The notes beneath the pieces were generated by a model that made no database searches, had not been told where the DNA came from, and worked only from the letters and a program-made list of their open reading frames with translations. The position numbers were made by a program, and so were the translations under genes. DNA of 12,341 bases from positions 1 through 12,341 of the forward strand of contig MNXO01000150.1 in the NCBI GenBank assembly GCA_001872995.1. Reading direction: 5' to 3'. This document shows, one piece after another, positions 6,722-12,341 of this stretch (the first letter of the stretch is position 1; each line of letters starts with the position of its first letter). Origin of the DNA: Bacteroidetes bacterium CG2_30_32_10 (lineage in GTDB: Bacteria > Bacteroidota > Bacteroidia > Bacteroidales > CG2-30-32-10).

Positions 6722-6779
6722 ACCCAAATTACTCAATAGGAGGCACTCAAGAGCCGAACTATTTGAGTTAGTTGGGTTT
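6720..6779. terminator. Long imperfect hairpin after the response regulator gene
   Basis: Arms 6720-6738 and 6760-6779 pair over about 20 positions with two mismatches and one bulge: AAACCCAA pairs with TTGGGTTT and ACTCAA with TTGAGT. The loop carries an inner GGC/GCC stem and an AGGAGG sequence. The arm begins inside the stop codon. A T-run is missing after the right arm, so it may attenuate transcription or protect mRNA ends rather than act as a classical intrinsic terminator. Confidence 0.5.
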
Positions 6780-6840
6780 AATCCCGATTTAGAATTTGTT
6801 TCAATGATTGAAAATGATTAAATTACAAATTCTTAATCGT

Positions 6841-6861
6841 TTCAGCATGGCTAATGCTGAA
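6841..6861. promoter_or_regulatory. Perfect inverted repeat upstream of amt (operator candidate)
   Basis: TTCAGCAT and ATGCTGAA are exact 8-bp inverted arms around a 5-bp centre (GGCTA). It lies about 95 bp upstream of the promoter candidate and 220 bp upstream of the amt start. The dyad would suit a dimeric regulator, and the response regulator encoded immediately before it is an obvious candidate, but this is inference only. No T-run follows, so it is not a terminator. Confidence 0.35.
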
Positions 6862-6955
6862 TATGGGTTAAATATTTCATTTCTCATTTTTTCTAAAGAG
6901 ATAATATATTTCTCTACGTAAAACACGTAAACTAAATTCTGTGTAATTACTATTG

Positions 6956-6984
6956 TTTGGTATTGGTTGAATGCCGTATTTTTG
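6956..6984 (+). promoter_or_regulatory. Bacteroidota-type promoter candidate for amt
   Basis: TTTG (6956-6959) and TATTTTTG (6977-6984) match the -33 (TTTG/TTG) and -7 (TAnnTTTG) elements of Bacteroidota primary sigma factor, with a 17-bp spacer at the short end of the accepted range. Transcription would start near 6990 and leave a leader of about 90 nt. The region between it and the start codon is A-rich, without a classical Shine-Dalgarno sequence. Confidence 0.5.
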
Positions 6985-7080
6985 GTTGGTCAATTATTAA
7001 ACAATAGGGGGATAGTTTTTCTCAATTACTAAAAAGTAAATTATTCAATCGTTTATTTATTAATTAAAAAAAAGTAAATT

Positions 7081-8301
7081 ATGTTAGACACTGGTTCAAC
7101 CGGGTTTATGTTGCTTGCAACAAGTCTTGTTATGCTAATGACACCGGGATTAGCATTTTTTTATGGTGGCTTGGCTACCAAACGAAACATTTTAGGTATT
7201 ATGATACAGAGTTTTGCTTCACTTGGGTGGACTACTGTATTGTGGGTAATTTTTGGTTATTCACTTTGTTTCAGTGGTGGAACTGGTGGAATAATCGGAA
7301 ACTTTGACAAATCATTTTTGCAAGGAATTAGCATGGATACCCTTTGGTCTGGCAATGGTAAAATACCTGAGTTTGTATTTATTGCTTACCAAATGATGTT
7401 TGCCATTATTACTCCTGCATTGATTACTGGGGCATTTGCCAATAGAGTTACTTTTAAATCATATATGATATTTTTAACAGCTTGGCAAATCTTAGTTTAT
7501 TATCCATTTGTACACATGATTTGGGGAGGTGGTTTATTGGCACAATGGGGAATTATTGATTTTGCTGGTGGTATTGTTGTTCATGCTACTGCTGGTTTTG
7601 CAGCCTTAGCTTCTGTTTTTTATGTGGGAGCTAGAGTGGTTAAAAATTCTGTGCCTAATAGTATTCCATTGGTAGCTATCGGAAGTGGCCTTTTATGGTT
7701 CGGCTGGTATGGTTTTAATGCTGGTAGCGAAGTGCAGGTGGACTACATCACCTCTTTGGCATTTTTAAATACGGATATTGCAGCATCTTTTGCAACCATT
7801 GCTTGGTTGATTGTGGAATGGACTAGAGAGCGAAAGCCAAAATTTGTGGGATTGCTTACAGGTTCTATTGCTGGTTTGGCTACAATAACGCCCTGTGCTG
7901 GATTTGTTCCATTGTGGGCATCGCCAATTATAGGAACCGCTGCCGGATTGGTTTGTTACCTCGCTGTGCAATTAAAAAACAAAATGAAATGGGATGATGC
8001 TTTGGATGTTTGGGGAGTACACGGTGTTGGTGGTGTTTTAGGAACAATTTTACTTGGTGTGTTTGCTACCAAAGCTATTAATGGTGCTGGTGCCGATGGT
8101 TTAATAACTGGCGAATCTTCTTTCTTTTTTAAAGAAGTGATTGCCGTAATTGGAGCATCTATCTATGCCTTTGTTTTTACTTATTTGATGTTGATTATCA
8201 TAAATATGATTACTCCAGTAAGGGTTTCGGATGAGGTAGAAAAAGCTGGGCTGGATGAAGGCTTGCATGGTGAAAAAGCGTATGATGAAGGCGTTTTATA
8301 A
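7081..8301 (+). CDS. amtB: Ammonium transporter, Amt/AmtB family
   Basis: The 406-residue protein is a complete ammonium channel with about eleven membrane helices. It conducts ammonium/ammonia across the cytoplasmic membrane as a trimer. Key residues of E. coli AmtB are all conserved, several at the same number: Phe107 and Trp148 at the outer gate, Asp160 in DFAGG, pore His168 in VVHATAG, Phe212 in WYGFNAGS, and the second pore His314 in VWGVHGVGG. The cytoplasmic tail RVSDEVEKAGLDEGLHGEKAY carries the family motif that contacts PII protein. The mature-like N-terminus starts directly with helix 1 and has no signal peptide. A promoter candidate lies 97 bp upstream and a terminator 25 bp downstream, so it seems monocistronic. 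No glnK/PII gene adjoins it here, although such pairing is common. Confidence 0.97.
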   Translation: MLDTGSTGFMLLATSLVMLMTPGLAFFYGGLATKRNILGIMIQSFASLGWTTVLWVIFGYSLCFSGGTGGIIGNFDKSFLQGISMDTLWSGNGKIPEFVFIAYQMMFAIITPALITGAFANRVTFKSYMIFLTAWQILVYYPFVHMIWGGGLLAQWGIIDFAGGIVVHATAGFAALASVFYVGARVVKNSVPNSIPLVAIGSGLLWFGWYGFNAGSEVQVDYITSLAFLNTDIAASFATIAWLIVEWTRERKPKFVGLLTGSIAGLATITPCAGFVPLWASPIIGTAAGLVCYLAVQLKNKMKWDDALDVWGVHGVGGVLGTILLGVFATKAINGAGADGLITGESSFFFKEVIAVIGASIYAFVFTYLMLIIINMITPVRVSDEVEKAGLDEGLHGEKAYDEGVL

Positions 8302-8323
8302 AAACTTGTATTAGAATATAAAG

Positions 8324-8354
8324 AGAGGCTGCCTATTTAGACAGCCTTTTTTTT
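8324..8354 (+). terminator. Rho-independent terminator after amtB
   Basis: AGGCTG (8326-8331) and CAGCCT (8342-8347) form a stem around a 10-nt loop, followed by a run of eight T. It starts 24 bp after the amtB stop. The convergent lipoprotein gene ends at 8362, so the hairpin may also act on that transcript, although the minus-strand side is less U-rich. Confidence 0.85.
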
Positions 8355-8361
8355 AAAACTA

Positions 8362-9243
8362 TTATAGACTTTCCTTTCTATCGGCAATTAAAGATTTTTT
8401 GCCTTTGCCAAGTTTAAATTCAAAACCTATATTCATTTTTACATAGGAATATTGAGGATTATGAAAAGTATGAAAAGTGGGATTAAAATATGGATTATGA
8501 CCGTCTATGTAGTCGTAAGATGTTCCTGTATATACATTATTAGCTAAAGCACCTACAAATTGTATATAAAATATTTTTCCAAATTTTATATTGATAACGG
8601 GTTCATAAACAAAGCAAAATTTATTACTAAAAGAGGATTGTCCTTTTATTCCAGCTCTTGATGTATAACCATCATTACCATCGTCTAATTGATTAGTAAA
8701 ACTATAATCATACTTATTAAAATAGACAAGATTTAACTTAGAAGCAAAGCCAATACTCATTTTATTACCAATAAAAAAAAATGCGGGTTGTAGATATAAT
8801 TTGTGGTAATCTGTATTAGAATTACATTCATAATAAGTACCATGAAGTCCCACTGCAGTAAATGGATCGGGTCTATATCTATAAATTTGATTATTACAAT
8901 ATCCATAACCACTTTGGATTTCGAAATATTTATGATGAGTGATATATTTATAATAGATACCACCCAATTCTGCACCTAAATAAAAACCTGACATTTTAGA
9001 TTGATGGTAATAACTTCTATCATAAGACATTCCGCCATACAATATGCTTGCAAGTCCAAATTTATTATTCAAAATACTGTTTTGCTGCACATTTAAATTT
9101 AATCCATTGATAGCAAATTTTAGGTTTTTTTCTTTTTCATACTTAAAACAGTTAACATTGGGTGGATTTACAATAAAAGCTCTTTGAGCATCGCATGCAG
9201 AAAGAAGAATAATAATGATTAGATAGAAAATGTATTTTTTCAT
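8362..9243 (-). CDS. Lipoprotein of unknown function, outer-membrane beta-barrel-like
   Basis: I do not recognise a family. The 293-residue protein has a lipoprotein signal: MKKY, a hydrophobic run to residue 14, and the lipobox LLSAC with acylated Cys17. Asp follows the Cys. The mature part is rich in Tyr, Asn, Phe and Gly and alternates polar and hydrophobic residues, as in KFGLASILYGGMSYDR, SGFYLGAELGGIYYKY and the last strand YVKMNIGFEFKLGKG. This pattern suggests a small beta-barrel or beta-rich surface protein, but it is inference. A good promoter candidate sits directly upstream, inside the spacer after the preceding lipoprotein gene, so the gene is probably transcribed on its own. It converges on amtB. 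Confidence 0.75.
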   Translation of the reverse strand: MKKYIFYLIIIILLSACDAQRAFIVNPPNVNCFKYEKEKNLKFAINGLNLNVQQNSILNNKFGLASILYGGMSYDRSYYHQSKMSGFYLGAELGGIYYKYITHHKYFEIQSGYGYCNNQIYRYRPDPFTAVGLHGTYYECNSNTDYHKLYLQPAFFFIGNKMSIGFASKLNLVYFNKYDYSFTNQLDDGNDGYTSRAGIKGQSSFSNKFCFVYEPVINIKFGKIFYIQFVGALANNVYTGTSYDYIDGHNPYFNPTFHTFHNPQYSYVKMNIGFEFKLGKGKKSLIADRKESL

Positions 9244-9265
9244 AGCAATTAATGATATATCATCA

Positions 9266-9297
9266 CAAATATAACATTATATATAAAAAAACTCCAA
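9266..9297 (-). promoter_or_regulatory. Bacteroidota-type promoter candidate for the beta-rich lipoprotein gene
   Basis: On the minus strand, TTG (9297-9295) and TATATTTG (9273-9266) are separated by 21 bp, matching the -33 and TAnnTTTG -7 elements. Transcription would start near 9260, giving a leader of about 15-20 nt before the ATG at 9243. Confidence 0.5.
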
Positions 9298-9305
9298 CGA
9301 TCAAT

Positions 9306-9746
9306 TTATTTAATTTTTTTTAGTTCAAGATATTTAGCATCGCACTGTTTAAAGTGATTGTATTGATTCATTGAATTTCCTTCGTTTTGAATCATCAGAC
9401 TTTTGTTTTCATACTTGGCTTCACAATCGCCTTCGGGGCTTTTGCCATTAATCGCCATAAAATTCAAATAAGTATCTTTGTCTTCAACAATAATTTCTAC
9501 TTTGCCCTCCACATTTCCAGATTTATAAGTTAAATCGTTCCCACTTTTTTTAATGACGATACTGATATCGCAAGAAGTTTTATCAACAATGTGGTAGGTT
9601 CCGGTATAATCAACTTCAGTATTTTTTTTGGTATCCTCCACTTTGGGGGTTTCTTTTTTTTCTGAATTTGAATTGTTGCATGAAGTAAGGTTTATGCATA
9701 CGAAAGTTGCAAATAGCATTGCAATTACACTTGTTTTTTTTATCAT
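9306..9746 (-). CDS. Small lipoprotein of unknown function
   Basis: The 146-residue protein has a type II signal peptide with lipobox NLTSC; Cys23 is the predicted lipidation site. After it follows a low-complexity linker rich in Asn, Ser, Lys and Glu (residues 24-45), typical of surface-tethered lipoproteins. The folded part (about 46-146) starts DYTGTYHIVDKTSCDISIVIKK and is probably a small beta-sheet domain, with four further cysteines (near 59, 108 and 134 among them) that could form disulfides in the periplasm. No enzyme motif is visible and I cannot name a family. A TACTTTTG -7 box lies about 70 bp upstream of the ATG. The next gene downstream starts 62 bp further and has its own promoter candidate. 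Confidence 0.78.
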   Translation of the reverse strand: MIKKTSVIAMLFATFVCINLTSCNNSNSEKKETPKVEDTKKNTEVDYTGTYHIVDKTSCDISIVIKKSGNDLTYKSGNVEGKVEIIVEDKDTYLNFMAINGKSPEGDCEAKYENKSLMIQNEGNSMNQYNHFKQCDAKYLELKKIK

Positions 9747-9814
9747 ACTTGAGATTTTAATTTGTTAATCAAATTGTTTAATTGGCAAACCAGAAAGATT
9801 CTAGAAAACTGATG

Positions 9815-9822
9815 CAAAAGTA
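9815..9822 (-). promoter_or_regulatory. -7 promoter box candidate upstream of the small lipoprotein gene
   Basis: TACTTTTG on the minus strand fits TAnnTTTG, about 70 bp before the start codon. No convincing -33 TTG was found at the right distance, so only the -7 part can be supported. The strong hairpin at 9846-9868 lies just upstream of it. Confidence 0.3.
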
Positions 9823-9845
9823 ATAAATTTTCTCTGAAATCCGCA

Positions 9846-9868
9846 GGAGCCAGCGTCACGCTGGTTCC
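9846..9868. repeat. Strong REP-like palindrome
   Basis: GGAGCCAGCG and CGCTGGTTCC form a 10-bp stem (one G-T pair in one orientation) with a TCA loop. It is very GC-rich compared with the AT-rich spacer around it. There is no T-run, so it is not a classical terminator. Size and composition fit a dispersed REP-type palindrome, but copy number in the genome cannot be seen here. Confidence 0.6.
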
Positions 9869-9958
9869 GTTTATTTAAAGTCATCTTGACTGTTATACCA
9901 GCTCTTTCCTTTTATTAAAAAATCATTCAAAGTATTACAAAGATAAAACTTTTATTCC

Positions 9959-9980
9959 CTTTGCTGGGAGCAGCACAAAG
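9959..9980 (-). terminator. Hairpin directly after the HNH gene
   Basis: CTTTGCTG and CAGCACAAAG pair around a GGAG loop with a 2-nt bulge, ending exactly at the stop codon of the HNH gene. On the minus strand it is followed by an AT-rich but not T-only stretch. It is a plausible terminator for that gene, of moderate strength. Confidence 0.4.
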
Positions 9981-11063
9981 TTAGCTGTAGGCACTTTTAT
10001 TTCTTAGGTTTGTATCATCCTTATTACTTTTCCCAATGTTACAAGTCTCACACAATGTTTGGTAATTATTTATTTCATCTTTTCCTCCTTTTGAACGAGG
10101 AATAATGTGGTCAATATGTAATATAACATTGTCATCTGCACTTTGTCCACAAGCGACACAACGCCAATTATCTCTTTTAAATACTTGCCATCTAATTCCA
10201 GGCATTACTTTTATTCTGTTTATTGTTAATCTTTCAATCTCATCTTGTGATAAATTAATCTTATTTATTTCACTACTTATGTTTTGTGTTTTATCTATAT
10301 CTTTTTGTTTCAAAATATATTCATGATAACTTTCAATATATTTTTCAAGCTGTGGTTTCTCTCCAAGTGAAATGTCTATAAATGATTGGAATATTGTAAA
10401 TAGTAGTATGCATTTTTTAATCACATATTCTAATTGATTTGTTTCAATTGGGTATTGGATAGGTGTCGCTGGCATAAAAAATAAATCATATAGCTCATTT
10501 TCTAATTTCCAATTAAGTTTATTTCTAAAGTCTACAATAGGTAAACTGTTTTTTTTCCACTCAAAGTTAGGGTATATATTCACGGAATACAAAATGGTCT
10601 GAATTATTTTTTCGTTCTCAATAAGAAAATTGAAAATTTTTGTATGTGTGTCTTTACTGAAATTTTTTGGTCGATTATAGTAGAACATATGCACTAGTCC
10701 TTTCGTGTTTAATTCAATTCTTAACCAAAATGGGACTATGTTTGCTTGTTTATTCCCTTCTTTTGTTAAACCTATCCATTTATTCCACTTTCTTAAACCT
10801 GTTAAAGAAACACTTGAATGTTTATAATCAACCTTTAGATCGTTTATTCTATTTGATTTTCTAAAGTTTGGTGATTTTGCTAAAGCACAATTTTCATAAT
10901 AATTTACATTATAGATGTCTATGATTCTTGATATTATTTCATTTCCTATAATTTCCAATTTTGGTAAAATTGAGTATCTAATTGCATCTGCTTTCAATTG
11001 CAAATCATCAATTAGAAAAAGTAATTTGTCGTCTTGATCAAATTTTATTTCCTCAAATTTCAT
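9981..11063 (-). CDS. HNH endonuclease-domain protein with uncharacterised N-terminal region
   Basis: From ATG 11063 the protein has 360 residues. A TTG at 11081 would add six, but the ATG has AGAGAAG seven bases before it and is preferred. The C-terminal 65 residues are an HNH domain of the zinc-finger type: Cys302-x2-Cys305, HIDH with His316, Asp318 and His319, Asn333, and Cys338-x2-Cys341. In this family the two Cys pairs bind structural zinc and the DH...N residues bind the catalytic metal that cleaves DNA. Residues 1-285 match no family I can recognise; they are AT-rich coded, with aromatic and Lys-rich sequence such as WNKWIGLTKEG and FYYNRPKNFS. The gene stands alone on the minus strand, next to a restriction-modification locus, so a defence nuclease is plausible. 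It might instead be a homing or mobile-element nuclease. Confidence 0.8.
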   Translation of the reverse strand: MKFEEIKFDQDDKLLFLIDDLQLKADAIRYSILPKLEIIGNEIISRIIDIYNVNYYENCALAKSPNFRKSNRINDLKVDYKHSSVSLTGLRKWNKWIGLTKEGNKQANIVPFWLRIELNTKGLVHMFYYNRPKNFSKDTHTKIFNFLIENEKIIQTILYSVNIYPNFEWKKNSLPIVDFRNKLNWKLENELYDLFFMPATPIQYPIETNQLEYVIKKCILLFTIFQSFIDISLGEKPQLEKYIESYHEYILKQKDIDKTQNISSEINKINLSQDEIERLTINRIKVMPGIRWQVFKRDNWRCVACGQSADDNVILHIDHIIPRSKGGKDEINNYQTLCETCNIGKSNKDDTNLRNKSAYS

Positions 11064-11405
11064 AGTATACTTCTCTGTCAAAGCTTACAGCTATCGTTCA
11101 TTGTAAAGACATAAACCAACGACTGAATGACAAAGGAATTTTTGCTGCATAAAGACAAAAAAGAAAAAGGAAACCCACCGCACATTCAGGCACATTTGTC
11201 TTTGCTCGACACAAAAGCCAACGCTTCGCAAATGCGAAGCATTCACGAATACCTATAAAAACAATTATGCAATGAGTAAAGCCAAAAGAGCCTTCATTAT
11301 GCCAACCCACTGACAGACCGTTGATTATTCAAACACTTTTTATATTGAAAAACGAGATGTTTACAATTATTTTTATTATTTTAGCGGTTTACTTATTCTG
11401 AGAAA
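11064..11405. other. Divergent spacer between the HNH and XRE genes
   Basis: No gene is supported. Positions about 11090-11330 are richer in G, C and CA-dinucleotides than the genes on either side. A perfect inverted repeat lies at 11223-11240 (GCTTCGCA, AA, TGCGAAGC). The last 70 bp before the XRE gene are AT-rich and contain TATTTTAG, one mismatch from a -7 box. An open minus-strand frame (11098-11310) has an unlikely composition and is not called. Confidence 0.4.
11223..11240. repeat. Perfect 8-bp inverted repeat
   Basis: GCTTCGCA and TGCGAAGC flank a 2-bp centre. The compact dyad fits an operator or a protein-binding palindrome more than a terminator, because no T-run follows in either direction. 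It lies 165 bp upstream of the XRE gene, which encodes a potential binder, but the distance is long for autoregulation. Confidence 0.4.
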
Positions 11406-11612
11406 ATGAATAGAATAAAAGAAGTACTTGAAGAGAAAGGAATAAAGCAAACTTGGTTGGCTGAACAACTAAATAAAAGCTATAATATGGTGAATGGGTA
11501 TGTACAAAACAGACAGCAACCACGTATTGAAGTGCTTTACGACATAGCTAAAATACTTGGCGTGAACGCAAAAGACCTATTGACTGACAACGATATTAAA
11601 AAGGACAACTAA
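11406..11612 (+). CDS. Small XRE-family helix-turn-helix regulator
   Basis: The 68-residue protein is a single lambda-repressor/Cro-type HTH domain. The helix-turn-helix covers about residues 12-36: KQTWLAEQLNKSYNMVNGYV followed by QNRQQP and then LYDIAKILGVNAKDLL, the standard final helices. It lacks any effector domain, so it would bind DNA as a dimer. The stop codon overlaps the methyltransferase start (TAATG), showing tight translational coupling. Size and position match controller proteins that tune expression of restriction-modification genes, so that role is the best guess. GAGA four bases before the ATG is a modest ribosome-binding site. Confidence 0.88.
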   Translation: MNRIKEVLEEKGIKQTWLAEQLNKSYNMVNGYVQNRQQPRIEVLYDIAKILGVNAKDLLTDNDIKKDN

Positions 11613-12341
11613 TGAGTAAAGAACAAAAAATTACGACCGACATAAAAGTGCCGAACAAGGATTTGGAAGCATTGAGAATAAATTTTCCGCATTGCTTTGA
11701 CAAAGACGGTAATTTTCAATTAGAGAAATTTAAAAGCAACCTGACCGAAAAAGAAATCAATTTTTCAACGGAAAGTTACGGATTAGATTGGTTAGGCAAA
11801 AGCTATGCAAGGCTTTTGGCAAGCGACCCTGCAACCACCTTGCTGAAAGCAGACCAAACCCACAACAGCAAACCTGAAAATGCCAACTCTGAAAACTTGC
11901 TTATAAAAGGCGACAACTTGGAAGTGCTTAAACACCTTGCCAATGCCTATTATGAACAAATAAAAATGATTTACATAGACCCACCTTACAATACAGGTAG
12001 CGATGGCTTTACTTATCAAGATGACAGAAAATTTACAGTTAAAGAATTACAACAGTTAATTGGCATTGATGAAGAAAAAGCCAAACGCATTTTAGATTTT
12101 ACACAAGCTAAAAGCAACTCCCACTCCGCTTGGCTTACTTTTATGTATCCGAGACTTTATTTAGCAAAACAACTTCTAACAGATGATGGTGTCATTTTCG
12201 TTTCAATAGATGAAAGCGAAGTTGCACAACTACAAATTTTATTAGATGAAATTTTTGGTGAAGAAAATTTTATAGCATTAGCACCACGAAAAACTGGTGC
12301 AGGTTCAGCAGCTACTCGTTCTGAATCAGAACTAAGGAAAC
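11612..12341 (+). CDS. mod: Adenine-specific DNA methyltransferase, type III Mod-like (cut by window edge)
   Basis: The first 243 residues are present and the frame is open to the window edge. ATG 11612 overlaps the stop of the XRE gene. After a variable N-terminal stretch (1-95), the protein reads LLIKGDNLEVLKHLANAYYE (GDN at 100-102) and then MIYIDPPYNTGSDGFTYQDD, with the catalytic DPPY motif at Asp123-Tyr126. SNSHSAWLTFMYPRLYLAKQ and DDGVIFVSIDESEVAQL follow. This is the motif IV-first order of beta-class N6-adenine methyltransferases, characteristic of type III Mod subunits; the target-recognition region and AdoMet motif I should lie beyond the edge. It would methylate adenine in its recognition site, and a helicase-nuclease Res partner would be expected downstream. 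A type II enzyme of the same class cannot be excluded. Confidence 0.92.
   Translation, partial: MSKEQKITTDIKVPNKDLEALRINFPHCFDKDGNFQLEKFKSNLTEKEINFSTESYGLDWLGKSYARLLASDPATTLLKADQTHNSKPENANSENLLIKGDNLEVLKHLANAYYEQIKMIYIDPPYNTGSDGFTYQDDRKFTVKELQQLIGIDEEKAKRILDFTQAKSNSHSAWLTFMYPRLYLAKQLLTDDGVIFVSIDESEVAQLQILLDEIFGEENFIALAPRKTGAGSAATRSESELRK

Noticed and set aside
7765..7971. Minus-strand ORF inside amtB
   Set aside because: Antisense to conserved membrane helices of the transporter; low-quality peptide.
8757..8975. Second minus-strand frame inside the beta-rich lipoprotein gene
   Set aside because: Alternative frame of a gene with clear signal peptide and lipobox; Ile-rich shadow peptide.
11098..11310. 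Minus-strand ORF in the HNH-XRE spacer
   Set aside because: Peptide rich in Cys, Phe and Trp without domain pattern or ribosome-binding site; looks like chance in a G/C-richer spacer.
11792..12019. Minus-strand ORF opposite the methyltransferase
   Set aside because: Overlaps the DPPY-containing region of the plus-strand gene; shadow.
1..12341. tRNA, rRNA or riboswitch
   Set aside because: No cloverleaf, rRNA core sequence or conserved riboswitch motif was seen by eye on either strand; a covariance-model scan would be needed to exclude small RNAs.

Overview
The window is AT-rich DNA that reads as Bacteroidota, close to Flavobacteriia, Sphingobacteriia or Chitinophagia. The evidence is a FISUMP-domain secreted protein, two lipoproteins with short Bacteroidota-style signal peptides, an IS3-type transposase tail, A-rich leaders instead of strong Shine-Dalgarno sites, and several promoter candidates of the Bacteroidota type (TTG or TTTG near -33, TAnnTTTG near -7). 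No species can be named from the sequence alone.

Layout. Positions 1-221 are the right end of an IS3-family insertion sequence: the last 47 codons of the transposase and a probable right terminal repeat. Positions 222-1423 hold no convincing gene but contain two tandem arrays, both with an exact 21-bp period and a 42-bp higher-order period (255-395 and 594-1120). Positions 1424-3717 carry three co-directional genes: a secreted FISUMP-domain protein, a polytopic ABC permease and its ATPase; the last two overlap by 14 bp. Positions 3928-6721 carry a two-component pair: a dCache-HAMP-PAS-HisKA_3 sensor kinase and a NarL-type response regulator. The kinase is split by one in-frame TAA codon. Positions 7081-8301 encode a complete Amt/AmtB ammonium channel with its own promoter candidate and a rho-independent terminator.

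On the minus strand follow two unrelated lipoproteins (8362-9243, 9306-9746), a strong REP-like hairpin (9846-9868), and a protein with an unrecognised N-terminal region and a C-terminal zinc-type HNH nuclease domain (9981-11063). After a 342-bp spacer of different composition, a small XRE-type regulator (11406-11612) overlaps the start codon of a beta-class adenine methyltransferase of type III Mod type, which runs off the right edge.

How the genes fit together. The permease and ATPase form one exporter, possibly co-transcribed with the FISUMP gene. Kinase and regulator are translated 4 nt apart and should act as a pair, unless the stop codon has disabled sensing. AmtB has no PII gene next to it inside the window. 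The right end looks like the start of a restriction-modification locus with an adjacent, oppositely oriented HNH protein, which suggests a defence or mobile region. The least explained structures are the paired 21-bp arrays beside the IS, the nonsense codon inside the kinase, and the N-terminal region of the HNH protein.
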